DNA of 41,011 bases from DASZHJ01 sp035280245 (GTDB taxonomy: Bacteria; Pseudomonadota; Alphaproteobacteria; ATCC43930; CGMCC-115725). The position numbers and the translations under genes were made by a program. Below are positions 25,079 to 33,555 of this stretch, piece by piece. The DNA is taken from assembly GCA_035280245.1 (NCBI GenBank), contig DATEGF010000330.1, forward strand, positions 1 to 41,011. Direction: 5' to 3'. Numbering within the stretch: position 1 is the first letter of the stretch; every line of letters starts with the position of its first letter. Below the pieces are notes generated by a model, which did no database searches, was not told the origin of the DNA, and was given only the letters and a program-made list of their open reading frames with translations.

Positions 25079-26512
25079 CTAAACCGCCGCTTTCGCGCCC
25101 GCTTTTGCGGCACCCTGTTTCAGCAGGCCGCGAGCGGCGTCAGCGACGACCGTGCCCTCGAAGTAATCGGGATTCATCGAGAGGTGCATCATCGCGGGAT
25201 TGACGAAGGTGAGCGCCCGGAAGTCCTCGGCCGTGATGAGCTTGGCATTCACCAGGCCCCAGGCCTCCGTCACCACGCTCGCGGCGTCGAGCACGTCCCA
25301 ATGGCCGATGTCGGAGCCGAACACCGGCTTGAGCGCCGTGCCGAGCGGATTGAGTCGCCGGTTGAAGGCGACCGAGATCATGCGGTCGTCCGCCTCGCAG
25401 CCGAAATAGAAGGGATCGACGAAGCGCTTGCGCAGATCGCGGATCTCTTTCATGGCGCAGGCCGCGAACTCGTCGAAGGCTGCGGGCCGCTCGATCAGCA
25501 GATTGCCGTGGGGCCGCGCGCGGATCCGCTCGGGCGCGAGCCGCGGGCTGCCGAAATCGCGGAACAATTTCTCCAGCAGGTCGACGTCGAGCTTTGCGGG
25601 GTCTAGGTTGCGCTCCATCGCCTCGACGTTGCGCTTCTCGAAATGCTCGACGAGGTCGTTCAGCAGATTGACCGCCCAGGCGACGCCGCCCTCGAGAAAG
25701 GCGAAGGTCAGCTCCGGGAAGCGATGCGTTACGCCGCCGAAGAACAGCGAGCGGCAGAAGAACTCAGCGCCGTTCGCGAAATCGCCGAGGTGATTGAACA
25801 CGTAGTTGCTGGGTGAGGCGCGGTAGCCGATGCCGCGCGAAGACGTGTGGCAGACCGGCGCGACCTTGAGCTCGATACATTTGCGCCAGAACGGGTCGTA
25901 GTCGTGGGGCGCGTCCATGGCGATCGAGCGCGTCGACTGCGTCGGGTGCAGGAACGGATCATTGCCGGCCGTCGACCGAGCGGGGCCGCGCAGCTCCGTA
26001 CCGATCATCACGGTCTTGTGGCCGAGTTCCTTGACCGCGAACTCGAGCTCCTCGATTGCCTCCTGGGGCGTGTAGGTCGGGATCACCGCAGCGGGCCGGA
26101 GCCGGTCCTTCACGTCCGCGAACATCTCGGCGTAGAGCATGTTGAGCGCGCGGCAGCTCGCGCGCCGCAGCGCTTCGTCGGTGATGTAGATGTGGCTCAA
26201 GCCGCGCGTCGTGTAGCAATGCGCGAAATCGATGCCGCATTCGTCGAGCTTCGAGCGGAAGTAGCGCGGCAACTGCGCCATGGCGCGATCGGCGGTGTGC
26301 GGACCCGAGGGCAGACCCCACCAGAAGCCGCGTACCGTGGGGCCGCGATGATCGCGCACCGCGAGCGCCGCTTTCGCCATCTCCTCGCCGGCGAGCTGAC
26401 GCACGAAGTCGAGATGCGCGAAGTCGCATTCGACCACATGCGCGTCGGCGTCGATGACGGGATGATCGAGCTTGGCGCGAACGTCTCGGCCCGGAAAACC
26501 CTCGAAGGACAT
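25079..26512 (-). CDS. Amidohydrolase-2 family metal-dependent hydrolase/decarboxylase
   Basis: The 477-residue protein has the metal site DADAHVVE near residue 21, His in CHTSSRG, and the final Asp in FGSDIGHWD. This layout is that of the ACMSD/gamma-resorcylate-decarboxylase branch, which acts on aromatic or conjugated acids with Zn2+ or Mn2+. It is about 100 residues longer than the typical decarboxylase, as are many alphaproteobacterial members. GGGAGGT lies 6 bp before ATG 26512. The gene appears monocistronic, with its own divergent promoter region to the right. The exact reaction, hydrolysis or decarboxylation, cannot be told. Confidence 0.87.
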   Translation of the reverse strand: MSFEGFPGRDVRAKLDHPVIDADAHVVECDFAHLDFVRQLAGEEMAKAALAVRDHRGPTVRGFWWGLPSGPHTADRAMAQLPRYFRSKLDECGIDFAHCYTTRGLSHIYITDEALRRASCRALNMLYAEMFADVKDRLRPAAVIPTYTPQEAIEELEFAVKELGHKTVMIGTELRGPARSTAGNDPFLHPTQSTRSIAMDAPHDYDPFWRKCIELKVAPVCHTSSRGIGYRASPSNYVFNHLGDFANGAEFFCRSLFFGGVTHRFPELTFAFLEGGVAWAVNLLNDLVEHFEKRNVEAMERNLDPAKLDVDLLEKLFRDFGSPRLAPERIRARPHGNLLIERPAAFDEFAACAMKEIRDLRKRFVDPFYFGCEADDRMISVAFNRRLNPLGTALKPVFGSDIGHWDVLDAASVVTEAWGLVNAKLITAEDFRALTFVNPAMMHLSMNPDYFEGTVVADAARGLLKQGAAKAGAKAAV

Positions 26513-26573
26513 GCAACCTCCCGTGACGGTGATTTAGTACCTAAGTTTCAGCGAAGGCTGATTCGGGTTTTTT

Positions 26574-26728
26574 AAGATGACAGGGAGACGATGAGGCAGC
26601 GAGATAACGGAGCTGGCTGACCCCGAAGCGTGAGTCGGCGAATTTCATCCTTCTCGATCAGCGGATCGCGTTCAGGGGTTGCCTTGGGCTCCACCTCTCG
26701 CTGCCTCACCGTCTCTCCCTGTCATCTT
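26574..26728. repeat. 155-bp imperfect inverted repeat, MITE-like
   Basis: The outer arms at 26574-26604 and 26696-26728 pair over 15 bp (AAGATGACAGGGAGA) and, after a 2-nt bulge and one mismatch, over another 12 bp (GAGGCAGCGAGA). A weaker inner match continues: GCTGACCCCGAAGCG on the left against the inverse of CGCGTTCAGGGGTTGC on the right. The whole segment could therefore fold into a single long stem. It encodes no protein. Size and symmetry fit a miniature inverted-repeat element or a repeated palindromic unit. No clear target duplication was found. Confidence 0.65.
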
Positions 26729-26800
26729 TACTGTCGCATCCGTTTGATCGAGTTCCAGAAAACTAAGTCGGATCTCTAGTCGCGCCGCTTGGGCGTTTTG

Positions 26801-26829
26801 TTGACACTGCTCGCCGCTGGGCGCTTAAC
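26801..26829 (+). promoter_or_regulatory. Probable sigma-70 promoter of the crotonase operon
   Basis: A perfect TTGACA (26801-26806) is followed after 17 bp by CTTAAC (26824-26829), a weak -10 box. The start codon GTG 26908 lies about 75 bp downstream, preceded by GAGGGAG. No operator was identified. Confidence 0.4.
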
Positions 26830-26907
26830 TTGGTTCAGTAAATCATCCGCGTGGCTTGAGCGGCTTGTCAACGAATAAGAGCCGGTCCGCGGGAGAGAGG
26901 GAGTCTC

Positions 26908-27687
26908 GTGTTCCAGACCATTCGGCTCGACCATTCCGAGCGCGTTTCCACCATCACCATCAACCGGCCGCCGCTCAACACCGTCTCGCCGCGGGCGCTC
27001 GACGAGCTGCTCGTGGCCTTCAATGAGCTCGAGCGCCGCGACGAGACGCGGTGCGTCGTCCTCACGGGCTCGGGAAATCGAGCTTTTTGTGCGGGCGCGA
27101 ACCTCGACGAGAAGCCGAAGGGCGATGGCGATCCCTCCACGGCGTTTCGCGAGGCCGGTCGCGCGTTGGTTGATCGGATCGAAACTTTTCCAAAGCCGGT
27201 GATCGCGGGGATCCGCGGCTGGTGCATCGGCGGCGGCTTCGCCATCGCCGAGGCCTGCGACGTGCGGATCGCGTCGGACACCGCCAAGTTCCGCACCGGC
27301 GACGCCTATCTCGGCATCGTGCCGAGCTGGGGCATGAGCCTAGTGCGCCTCTGCCATTACATCGGCCGCAATCGCGCGCTCGATATGTTGATCCTGGGCG
27401 AGGATATCGGCGCCGCCGAGGCGAAGGATCTCGGCCTCGTGAGTCGCGTCGTGCCGGAGGAGAAATTCGAGACCGAGCTTGCCGCCATCGCCGCGCGGGT
27501 CTCGAGCGGTGCTCCCCTGGTGTTCCGCTCGATCAAGGAGGCGATCTACGCCCAATACGCAGAAGGCGCCGCCGCCGCTCGGCATCTCGAGACCTACTGG
27601 TCCGAGAAGACCCAGGGAACCCACGACTACAACGAGGGGATCGCGGCCTTCAAGGAGAAGCGGAAGCCGCGCTTCGAGGGGCGCTGA
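26908..27687 (+). CDS. Crotonase-family protein with non-canonical active site
   Basis: The 259-residue protein keeps the crotonase oxyanion-hole segments FCAGANL (60-66) and GWCIGGGF (104-111). Both catalytic glutamates of enoyl-CoA hydratase are changed: the first (GGG-x-E) is Ala112, and the second falls at Asp132 in KFRTGDAYLG. Ordinary hydration is therefore unlikely; hydrolase, decarboxylase, isomerase or retro-Claisen activity on an acyl-CoA is more probable. GTG 26908 follows GAGGGAG by 6 bp. It is the first gene of an operon with an acyl-CoA dehydrogenase and an NDP-forming acyl-CoA synthetase. Confidence 0.9.
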   Translation: MFQTIRLDHSERVSTITINRPPLNTVSPRALDELLVAFNELERRDETRCVVLTGSGNRAFCAGANLDEKPKGDGDPSTAFREAGRALVDRIETFPKPVIAGIRGWCIGGGFAIAEACDVRIASDTAKFRTGDAYLGIVPSWGMSLVRLCHYIGRNRALDMLILGEDIGAAEAKDLGLVSRVVPEEKFETELAAIAARVSSGAPLVFRSIKEAIYAQYAEGAAAARHLETYWSEKTQGTHDYNEGIAAFKEKRKPRFEGR

Positions 27688-27689
27688 TC

Positions 27690-28838
27690 TTGGATTTCGA
27701 GCCCAGCAAGGCGCAGCGCGAGCTGCAGGAGCATGCGCGGGCGATCGTCGTCCGTGAGGTGGCGCCCCTGGTCGAGGCGCTGCCGCGCGGCGCGAAGCTC
27801 AGTGCGGCGCAGTGGCGCGCCATCTATGCCGCGCTGAAGCCCCTGGGCTATCTCGGGAGCACGATCAGCCGCGACATCGGCGGCGCCGGCATGAGCTATG
27901 TCGACTACGGGCTGCTGCTCGAGGCGCTCGCCGACGGCCCGCTCATCCTCGGCGAGATCGTGCCGCCGCGGACGATCAATTATCTGGGGACAGCGGAGCA
28001 GAAGGCGCGCTGGCTGCCAAAACTCTTCTCCGGCGAGCTGGTTTCGACCACCGCGATCACGGAGCCGCAAGCGGGCTCCGACCTCCGCGCCTTGAAGTGC
28101 AAGGCGGTGGACGAGGGCGATCATTTCCGCGTCGATGGCGCGAAGAAATGGATCAAGCTCGGCGGCGTCAGCGATCTCATGACGCTGATGGTGATCGGCG
28201 GCGACGGCGCCGACGGCAAGCCGAAGACGAGCCGCTTGGTGCTGGAGCGCGCGCAATCGCCATGGGAAAGCCGCGAGCTCGAGGCAACCGGCATGGAGGT
28301 CATCTCGTTCGCAGAGCTGCGGTTCAGGAGCGTGCAGGTCCCCAAGGACAATCTGCTGGGTGAGGCCGGGCTCGGAGCCGAGCAGTTCAACCGCGGCATC
28401 GAGGCCTCGCGGGCTTTCGTGGCGATGCAGGCGGTGGGCATCGCGCGGCGCGCGCTCGGCAAGTCCGTCGCCTATGCCAAGGAGCGCTTCGCCTTCGGTC
28501 GGCCGCTGGCGAAATTCCAAGCGATCCAATCGGCGCTCGCCGAGGCGGCGGCGAAGCTCGAGGCGGCCCGGCTTCTCTCGTTGCGCGCGTTGGGCTCCCT
28601 CGATGCCGGCCGGCGCGTCCCCGGAGAGGTCGCGATGGCGAAATTCCTGGCGACCGAGACGGCCGTCGAAGTTTGCCACACCGCGATGGACTGCATGGGT
28701 GCCCACGGCCTCTCGCGCGAGGCGGGCGTGGAGCGCTCCTGGCGCGACTGCCGGATGCTCACGGTGATCGACGGCACGTCGGGCATCCAGCGCCTCATCG
28801 TCGGGCGCGACCTCTTCGGCACCGCGGCTTTCACCTGA
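27690..28838 (+). CDS. Acyl-CoA dehydrogenase family flavoprotein
   Basis: The 382-residue protein has the FAD-binding TTAITEPQAGSDL segment, the RFAFGRPLAKFQAIQ dimer motif and the C-terminal DGTSGIQRLIVGR segment. The usual catalytic Glu of YEGTS is Asp here (VIDGTS), which occurs in some subfamilies and may tune substrate choice. TTG 27690 begins 2 bp after the crotonase stop and the protein's first helix starts immediately (DFEPSKAQRELQEHAR). A long upstream frame exists but overlaps the crotonase gene. It should oxidise an acyl-CoA at the alpha-beta position and pass electrons to ETF. Confidence 0.92.
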   Translation: MDFEPSKAQRELQEHARAIVVREVAPLVEALPRGAKLSAAQWRAIYAALKPLGYLGSTISRDIGGAGMSYVDYGLLLEALADGPLILGEIVPPRTINYLGTAEQKARWLPKLFSGELVSTTAITEPQAGSDLRALKCKAVDEGDHFRVDGAKKWIKLGGVSDLMTLMVIGGDGADGKPKTSRLVLERAQSPWESRELEATGMEVISFAELRFRSVQVPKDNLLGEAGLGAEQFNRGIEASRAFVAMQAVGIARRALGKSVAYAKERFAFGRPLAKFQAIQSALAEAAAKLEAARLLSLRALGSLDAGRRVPGEVAMAKFLATETAVEVCHTAMDCMGAHGLSREAGVERSWRDCRMLTVIDGTSGIQRLIVGRDLFGTAAFT

Positions 28839-28845
28839 GGCCTGG

Positions 28846-30945
28846 ATGACCGACCGCGCGCCCGCACGGCTATCGATCCGAGAGATTCTCCACCCGCGCT
28901 CGGTCGCGGTGTTCGGCGCGTCCGACAACCGCGACAAGTTCGGCGGCCGGATCATGTATTTCCTGACCAAGCATCGCTTCGGCGGCCGGATCGTGCCGAT
29001 CAATCCGCGCCGGAGCGAGGTCTTCGGTCACCCGGCCTACCCGACCATCGGGCAATCCCCCGACAAGGTCGACGTCACCATCCTCGCGGTACCCACGTCT
29101 GAGCTGGTCAGCAGTATCGCCCAGTGCGCCGAGGCCGGTGTCGGTTGCTGCGTGATCATGACCACCGGCTTCGCCGAGGCGAGCCCCGAGGGCGCGGCGC
29201 GGCAGGAGGAAATCGCCGTGATCGGTCGGCGCTCGGGCATGCGGATCATCGGCCCCAACTGCATGGGGTTCATCAATCCGTCGCACCATCTGACGCTCTG
29301 CTCGTCGGTGGTGCTCGACGCCGAGCGGTTGCTGGTCGGCAAGATCGGACTCGCGAGCCAGAGCGGCGCGCTGATGGTGTCGATGTTCGACCGCGCCTAT
29401 GGCGACGGCATCGGCTTCAGCGCCTGCGTCTCGATGGGGAACCAGAGCGATCTCGAGCTCTGCGACTTCATCGAGTACATGATCGACGATCCCGCGACGC
29501 GCGTGATCTGCGTCTACGTCGAGGGCTTCGTCGATGCCGCGCGCTTCGTGCGTGCCGCCGCCGCGAGCCGCGCCGCCGGCAAGCCGATGATCGTGCTCAA
29601 GACCGGCCGCACCCCCGCGGGCGTCAAGGCGGCGCGCTCCCACACCGCGAGCCTCGCCGGCTCCTACGAGGTGTTCCGCGCGGTCTGCCGCGAGCACGGC
29701 GTCATCCTCACCAACGATCCCACCGTGATGGTGCGGCTCGCCGACGTGCTCGCACGATGGCCCACCATCTCGGGCGAGGGTATCGGCGCCATATCGGGCT
29801 CGGGCGGCAGCACCGGCATCCTGTCGGATCGGATCTCCGAGGCGGGGTTGCGGCTGGCGCAGCTGTCGCCCGCGACCAAGGCGGCGCTTGCCGAGGTGCT
29901 CCTGCCGCCGCAAGCCGATAATCCCATCGACCTCGGCGGGCGCAAGCCACCGGAGTCCGTGGAGATCGCGGGCACGGCGATGGCGGCGCTGGCGCGCGAT
30001 CCCGATGTCGGCGTGATCGCCATGGCGTTGAGCTCGATGCCGTTTTTCGAGGCGCGGACGCGGCTCCTCGCCCAGGAAGGCCTGGCGAGCGGCAAGCCGA
30101 TCCTCTGCTCTGTGCTGCCGGGTCCCGCGGCGGATCGGCCGCGCGCGGCGCTGCGCGAGCTCGGCGTTCCCGTCTTCGAGACGCCGGAGGACGGCATGCT
30201 CCGTGTGCTCGGGCATGTCATCGAGCACCACCGGGGGCAAAAGACTATTGCGGCAGCGAAGATGCGCCCCCATGGAATCCCCGAGCGTGCCACGGGCGCT
30301 GACATATCGAGCCTGTTGCGTGGCTACGGCATCCCGCTCGCGCGGGAGACGATGGCCCATGACGTGGATGCAGCCATCGCGGCCGCGCGCGAGATCGGCT
30401 ATCCCGTCGTCCTCAAGGGTGTGGCGCGCGATCTCGTGCACAAGAGCGACGTCGGCGCGGTGAGGCTAGACCTCCGCGACGAGGGCGCCGTGCGCGCGGC
30501 CTGGCAAGCGATCGCTGGCGCTATTGCCAAGGGCCACACCGGTGCCTTCGAGGGCTGTCTGGTGCAGGAAATGGCGCGCGGCCGCGCGGAGCTCATCGTG
30601 GGCATCCGGCGCGATCCGCAATTTGGACCGATTGTGCTCGCGGGCTCCGGCGGGATCCTGGTGGAGCTGCTGGGCGACGTGGAGCTGGCGCCGGCGCCGG
30701 TCTCACGCGAGCAGGCGACGGCGCTGCTGCGCCGGCTCCGGATCGCGCCGGTCATCGCGGGGATTCGCGGTCAGCCGCCGCTCGATCTCGAGGCCGCCGC
30801 TGAGGTGGTCGAGCGGCTGAGCTGGCTCGCGGCCGATCTGGGATCGCGGCTCACCGATGCCGAGATCAACCCGTTGGTGCTGCGCGAGCGCGGGAAGGGC
30901 GCGGTGGCAGTGGACGTACGCGCGACGATCGCGGGAGGCGGATGA
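28846..30945 (+). CDS. NDP-forming acyl-CoA synthetase (acetate-CoA ligase family)
   Basis: The 699-residue single chain has a CoA-binding Rossmann domain (SVAVFGASDNRDKFGG, about 19-34), a succinyl-CoA-ligase-like domain with the phosphohistidine at His266 (AARSHTASLAGS), and a C-terminal ATP-grasp domain starting near residue 490 (EIGYPVVLKGVARDLVHKSD). It would form an acyl-CoA from the acid, CoA and ATP with release of ADP, or run in reverse. It starts 7 bp after the dehydrogenase stop and closes the operon. Protein acyltransferases of the Pat type share two of these domains, but there is no GNAT domain here. Confidence 0.93.
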   Translation: MTDRAPARLSIREILHPRSVAVFGASDNRDKFGGRIMYFLTKHRFGGRIVPINPRRSEVFGHPAYPTIGQSPDKVDVTILAVPTSELVSSIAQCAEAGVGCCVIMTTGFAEASPEGAARQEEIAVIGRRSGMRIIGPNCMGFINPSHHLTLCSSVVLDAERLLVGKIGLASQSGALMVSMFDRAYGDGIGFSACVSMGNQSDLELCDFIEYMIDDPATRVICVYVEGFVDAARFVRAAAASRAAGKPMIVLKTGRTPAGVKAARSHTASLAGSYEVFRAVCREHGVILTNDPTVMVRLADVLARWPTISGEGIGAISGSGGSTGILSDRISEAGLRLAQLSPATKAALAEVLLPPQADNPIDLGGRKPPESVEIAGTAMAALARDPDVGVIAMALSSMPFFEARTRLLAQEGLASGKPILCSVLPGPAADRPRAALRELGVPVFETPEDGMLRVLGHVIEHHRGQKTIAAAKMRPHGIPERATGADISSLLRGYGIPLARETMAHDVDAAIAAAREIGYPVVLKGVARDLVHKSDVGAVRLDLRDEGAVRAAWQAIAGAIAKGHTGAFEGCLVQEMARGRAELIVGIRRDPQFGPIVLAGSGGILVELLGDVELAPAPVSREQATALLRRLRIAPVIAGIRGQPPLDLEAAAEVVERLSWLAADLGSRLTDAEINPLVLRERGKGAVAVDVRATIAGGG

Positions 30946-30971
30946 CGATGCGCCGGCGCCGCGATCCCAAG

Positions 30972-31823
30972 TCAGGTCGCCGGGCGCATGCCGCCGTAGG
31001 CCTCGCTGGGCGCGAGGTGGCTGCCCGCGAAGATGATCTTCGCGCGGCGGTCGATCGCCGCCTTCCAGTTCGCTTGCGCCGCCAGGGAGAATTCCGCGTC
31101 CGGCCGCGGATCGATGTCGAAGTTGTGGTGCGCGTCGACGCCGCGCACCAGGATCGCCGAATCTCGCATGTTCACGTGGCGGGCGTGGGTTGCCATCATC
31201 TCCACCAGCAGCATGATGCGCCGGTCGGTCGACCGGTTCGCGCCGGAGCAATGCACGATCGCGTTGTTGATGATCGCCATCTCGCCCGGCTTGAGCGCGA
31301 GGTCGACGACGGTCGACTTGTCGAAATCCACCGTAATGTATTGGCCGCGGGCGAGGATGCTCTTGGGATCCTCGGTGTCGGCGTGGGGCAACACGTCCCA
31401 TTTGTGCGAGCCCGGCACCACGCGCAGGCACCCCGCCTCGGAGCCGCACTCGGAGAAGGCGAGCGCGCCGAAGGCCAGCAGCGGCCTGACGCCGCCATAA
31501 GCGGTGTCCTGGTGCCAGCCGGCGAAGGTCTCGCCGTCCGGCTTCTTGATCCGCCACGCCATGCTCCAGCAGAGAATGTTGGGTCCGAGCAGGTCGTCGA
31601 ACACGTCGAGGATGCGCCGATGCTCTGCGATCTCCAGCACCCACGGGCAGAGCAGATGCGATTTGCTCTTGAGCTTCTTCACATGCTCGGGGTAGCGCGC
31701 CTCGAAGCTCTCGAGGCGCGCGCGGTAGTGCTTGATCTCGTCGGGGTCCAGCACCTGCACCGGGCGCGTGTAGCCGTCGCGCTCGAATTGCTCGATATCG
31801 GCAGGCGAGAGAATCTTGGGCAT
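30972..31823 (-). CDS. PhyH-family Fe(II)/2-oxoglutarate dioxygenase (second, unrelated in context)
   Basis: The 283-residue protein has His104-x-Asp106 (AGWHQDTAYG), His191 (AIVHCSGAN) and Arg201/202 as iron and 2-oxoglutarate ligands, with LRVVPGSHKWD (133-143) as the family strand. ATG 31823 lies 8 bp after GGAG; ATG 31847 upstream has no site. It resembles the PhyH proteins seen beside amino-acid or quaternary-amine transporters. It diverges with a 79-bp gap from a polar-amino-acid-type binding protein and would plausibly hydroxylate the imported ligand (inference). It differs from the PhyH at 5590 in motif spacing and is not a recent duplicate. Confidence 0.88.
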   Translation of the reverse strand: MPKILSPADIEQFERDGYTRPVQVLDPDEIKHYRARLESFEARYPEHVKKLKSKSHLLCPWVLEIAEHRRILDVFDDLLGPNILCWSMAWRIKKPDGETFAGWHQDTAYGGVRPLLAFGALAFSECGSEAGCLRVVPGSHKWDVLPHADTEDPKSILARGQYITVDFDKSTVVDLALKPGEMAIINNAIVHCSGANRSTDRRIMLLVEMMATHARHVNMRDSAILVRGVDAHHNFDIDPRPDAEFSLAAQANWKAAIDRRAKIIFAGSHLAPSEAYGGMRPAT

Positions 31824-31902
31824 GATGGGCACTCCGGATCGGCGCATTGGCGCTCAAAAAGCATGGGACGCTTCGGCAAAGATTGCAACAGAGGGGACTG
31901 AC

Positions 31903-32778
31903 ATGAGCACAAGGGCAATTTCGATAATCGCGGGCCTGGCGGCCACGGTGGCGATGCTGGGATTTTCCTTGGATGCGGCTCAGGCCGCGTGTGAACCCAA
32001 AGTCGGCCGTCCGCCGCTGGTGCGGAAAGGCAACTTGATCGCGGCCATCAATCCGACGGTGGCGCCGATCCAGTACGTGAACGACGACGGCGAGATCATC
32101 GGGCTCGATCCCGATCTCGGCAATGCCATCGCCGAGCGGCTCTGCCTCAAGATGGTGTTCGAGAGCGTGCAGTTCGCGACCATGATCCCTGGCCTGCAGG
32201 ACGGAAGGTTCGATATGATCGATTCCTTCATGTACTACACGCCCGAGCGCGCCGCGCAGGTGATCATGATCCCCTATGGCGCCTCGACCCTTGCCGCCGT
32301 CGTTGCCAAGGACAACAAGGACGACATCAAGGATCTCACCTATTTTTCCGGGAAGAAATTCGCCGTCGAGCTCGGCACCGTGGACGCCGCCGACGCCAAG
32401 GCGGCAAACGACGCACTGGTGGCCGCGGGCAAGCCCGGCATCGACGTGCAGGCCTTCAAGACCTACGCCGAGGTGCTGCAGACGCTGTCGGCGGGCCAGG
32501 TCGACGGCGCCTTCATCGGCACCGAGCAGGCTTACTATTACTTGAAGCAGGGCCAGGCCTTTTTCCGGATCGCCTTCAGCGGCTTCGATCCGCATGCGGA
32601 GGCGCTCGCCTTCAAGGATCCCGCGATGGCGGAAGCGGTCGGCGCTGTGCTCAACGACATGAAGAAGGACGGCAGCTTCGACAAGCTGTTCGCCGCATAT
32701 CACCACTGCACGCTGCCCGGCCCCTACAAAGTCGTGACCGGCCCGCTGCCGGCGCCGGCCTGCGAGAACAAGCCCTAG
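31903..32778 (+). CDS. Polar-amino-acid-type ABC substrate-binding protein
   Basis: The 291-residue precursor has a Sec signal (IIAGLAATVAMLGFSLDAAQA) with cleavage near AQA-ACE. The mature part is a family-3 binding protein, with GEIIGLDPDLGNAIAERL and MIPGLQDGRFDMID, the usual amino-acid-binding regions. GAGGGGA lies 5 bp before ATG 31903. A permease and an ATPase follow on the same strand, so this is a complete importer. Two cysteines near both ends of the mature protein (CEP and CEN) could form a disulfide. Confidence 0.92.
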   Translation: MSTRAISIIAGLAATVAMLGFSLDAAQAACEPKVGRPPLVRKGNLIAAINPTVAPIQYVNDDGEIIGLDPDLGNAIAERLCLKMVFESVQFATMIPGLQDGRFDMIDSFMYYTPERAAQVIMIPYGASTLAAVVAKDNKDDIKDLTYFSGKKFAVELGTVDAADAKAANDALVAAGKPGIDVQAFKTYAEVLQTLSAGQVDGAFIGTEQAYYYLKQGQAFFRIAFSGFDPHAEALAFKDPAMAEAVGAVLNDMKKDGSFDKLFAAYHHCTLPGPYKVVTGPLPAPACENKP

Positions 32779-32807
32779 GGATCGCCGAGGAGCGGAAGCA
32801 TCGATAG

Positions 32808-33551
32808 ATGTGGGACTGGAGCGCGTTCCTCCACTATCTGCACAACGGCTATCTGCTGAGGGGCGCCGGCGTCACGCTCGTGCTGTCGCTGGCCTGCCTC
32901 GCGATCGGTCTCGTCTGCGGCACGATCGCGGCCTTGATGCGGATGTCGCCCAGGCCCTACCTCAACAAGCCAGCGGCGTTCTACATCTGGCTGATGCGCG
33001 GCACGCCCGTCCTGGTGCAGCTCATCATCATCTACACGGGGCTGCCGCAGCTCGGCATCAAGTTCAACGTCATCGAGGCCTGCCTGCTGGGCCTGGGGCT
33101 CAACGAGGGTGCCTATCTCGCGGAGATCATCCGCGCCGGCATTCTCTCGGTGGCGAAGGGTCAGTTCGACGCCGCGCGCTCGGTCGGCATGACTCACGCG
33201 ATGACCATGCGCATCATCGTCCTGCCGCAGGCGATGCGCGTGATCATTCCGCCGCTCGGCAACACCTTCAACAGCCTGCTCAAGACGACCTCGCTCGCCT
33301 CCGTCATCTCCATGGAGGAGTTGCTGCGCCGAACCGAGGTACTGATCCAGGTGCAGTTCAAGGTGCTGGAGATCTTCATCGTGGCGGCGCTCTACTACCT
33401 CGTCATGACCACGATCTGGGGCTTCATCCAGGAGCGGCTCGAGGCGCATTTCTCGCGAAGCCACGCGCCGGCGAAGGTGCGGGGCGCGGCGACGGCGCCC
33501 AATGCGCGGACCAAGATCGAGCAAGTGCTGCTCTCCCATGACGCGCAGTGA
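32808..33551 (+). CDS. Amino-acid ABC importer permease (HisM/GlnP type)
   Basis: The 247-residue protein has about five membrane segments, the early LMRGTPVLVQL motif and the EAA-type loop FDAARSVGMTHAMTMRI. It starts with ATG 32808, 29 bp after the binding-protein stop, and presumably acts as a homodimer, since only one permease gene is present. The C-terminal tail (about 25 residues) is longer than usual and basic. Confidence 0.93.
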   Translation: MWDWSAFLHYLHNGYLLRGAGVTLVLSLACLAIGLVCGTIAALMRMSPRPYLNKPAAFYIWLMRGTPVLVQLIIIYTGLPQLGIKFNVIEACLLGLGLNEGAYLAEIIRAGILSVAKGQFDAARSVGMTHAMTMRIIVLPQAMRVIIPPLGNTFNSLLKTTSLASVISMEELLRRTEVLIQVQFKVLEIFIVAALYYLVMTTIWGFIQERLEAHFSRSHAPAKVRGAATAPNARTKIEQVLLSHDAQ

Positions 33552-33555
33552 CGTC

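Larger units (their letters stand above)
26513..26907. other. 395-bp divergent intergenic region with fold-back repeat and promoter
   Basis: It separates the amidohydrolase (minus) from the crotonase operon (plus). It contains a small palindrome TTAG-TAC-CTAA (26534-26544) upstream of the amidohydrolase, a 155-bp imperfect inverted repeat (26574-26728), and a good -35 box TTGACA (26801). No coding frame is supportable. Confidence 0.6.

Noticed and set aside
28870..30441. 523-codon minus-strand frame opposite the acyl-CoA synthetase
   Set aside because: It is the antisense shadow of a gene with full-length family match; composition is His/Arg/Asp-rich without motifs.
30703..32706. 667-codon minus-strand frame spanning PhyH and the binding protein
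   Set aside because: It overlaps the true minus-strand PhyH gene in another frame and runs antisense to the binding protein; no domain is seen.
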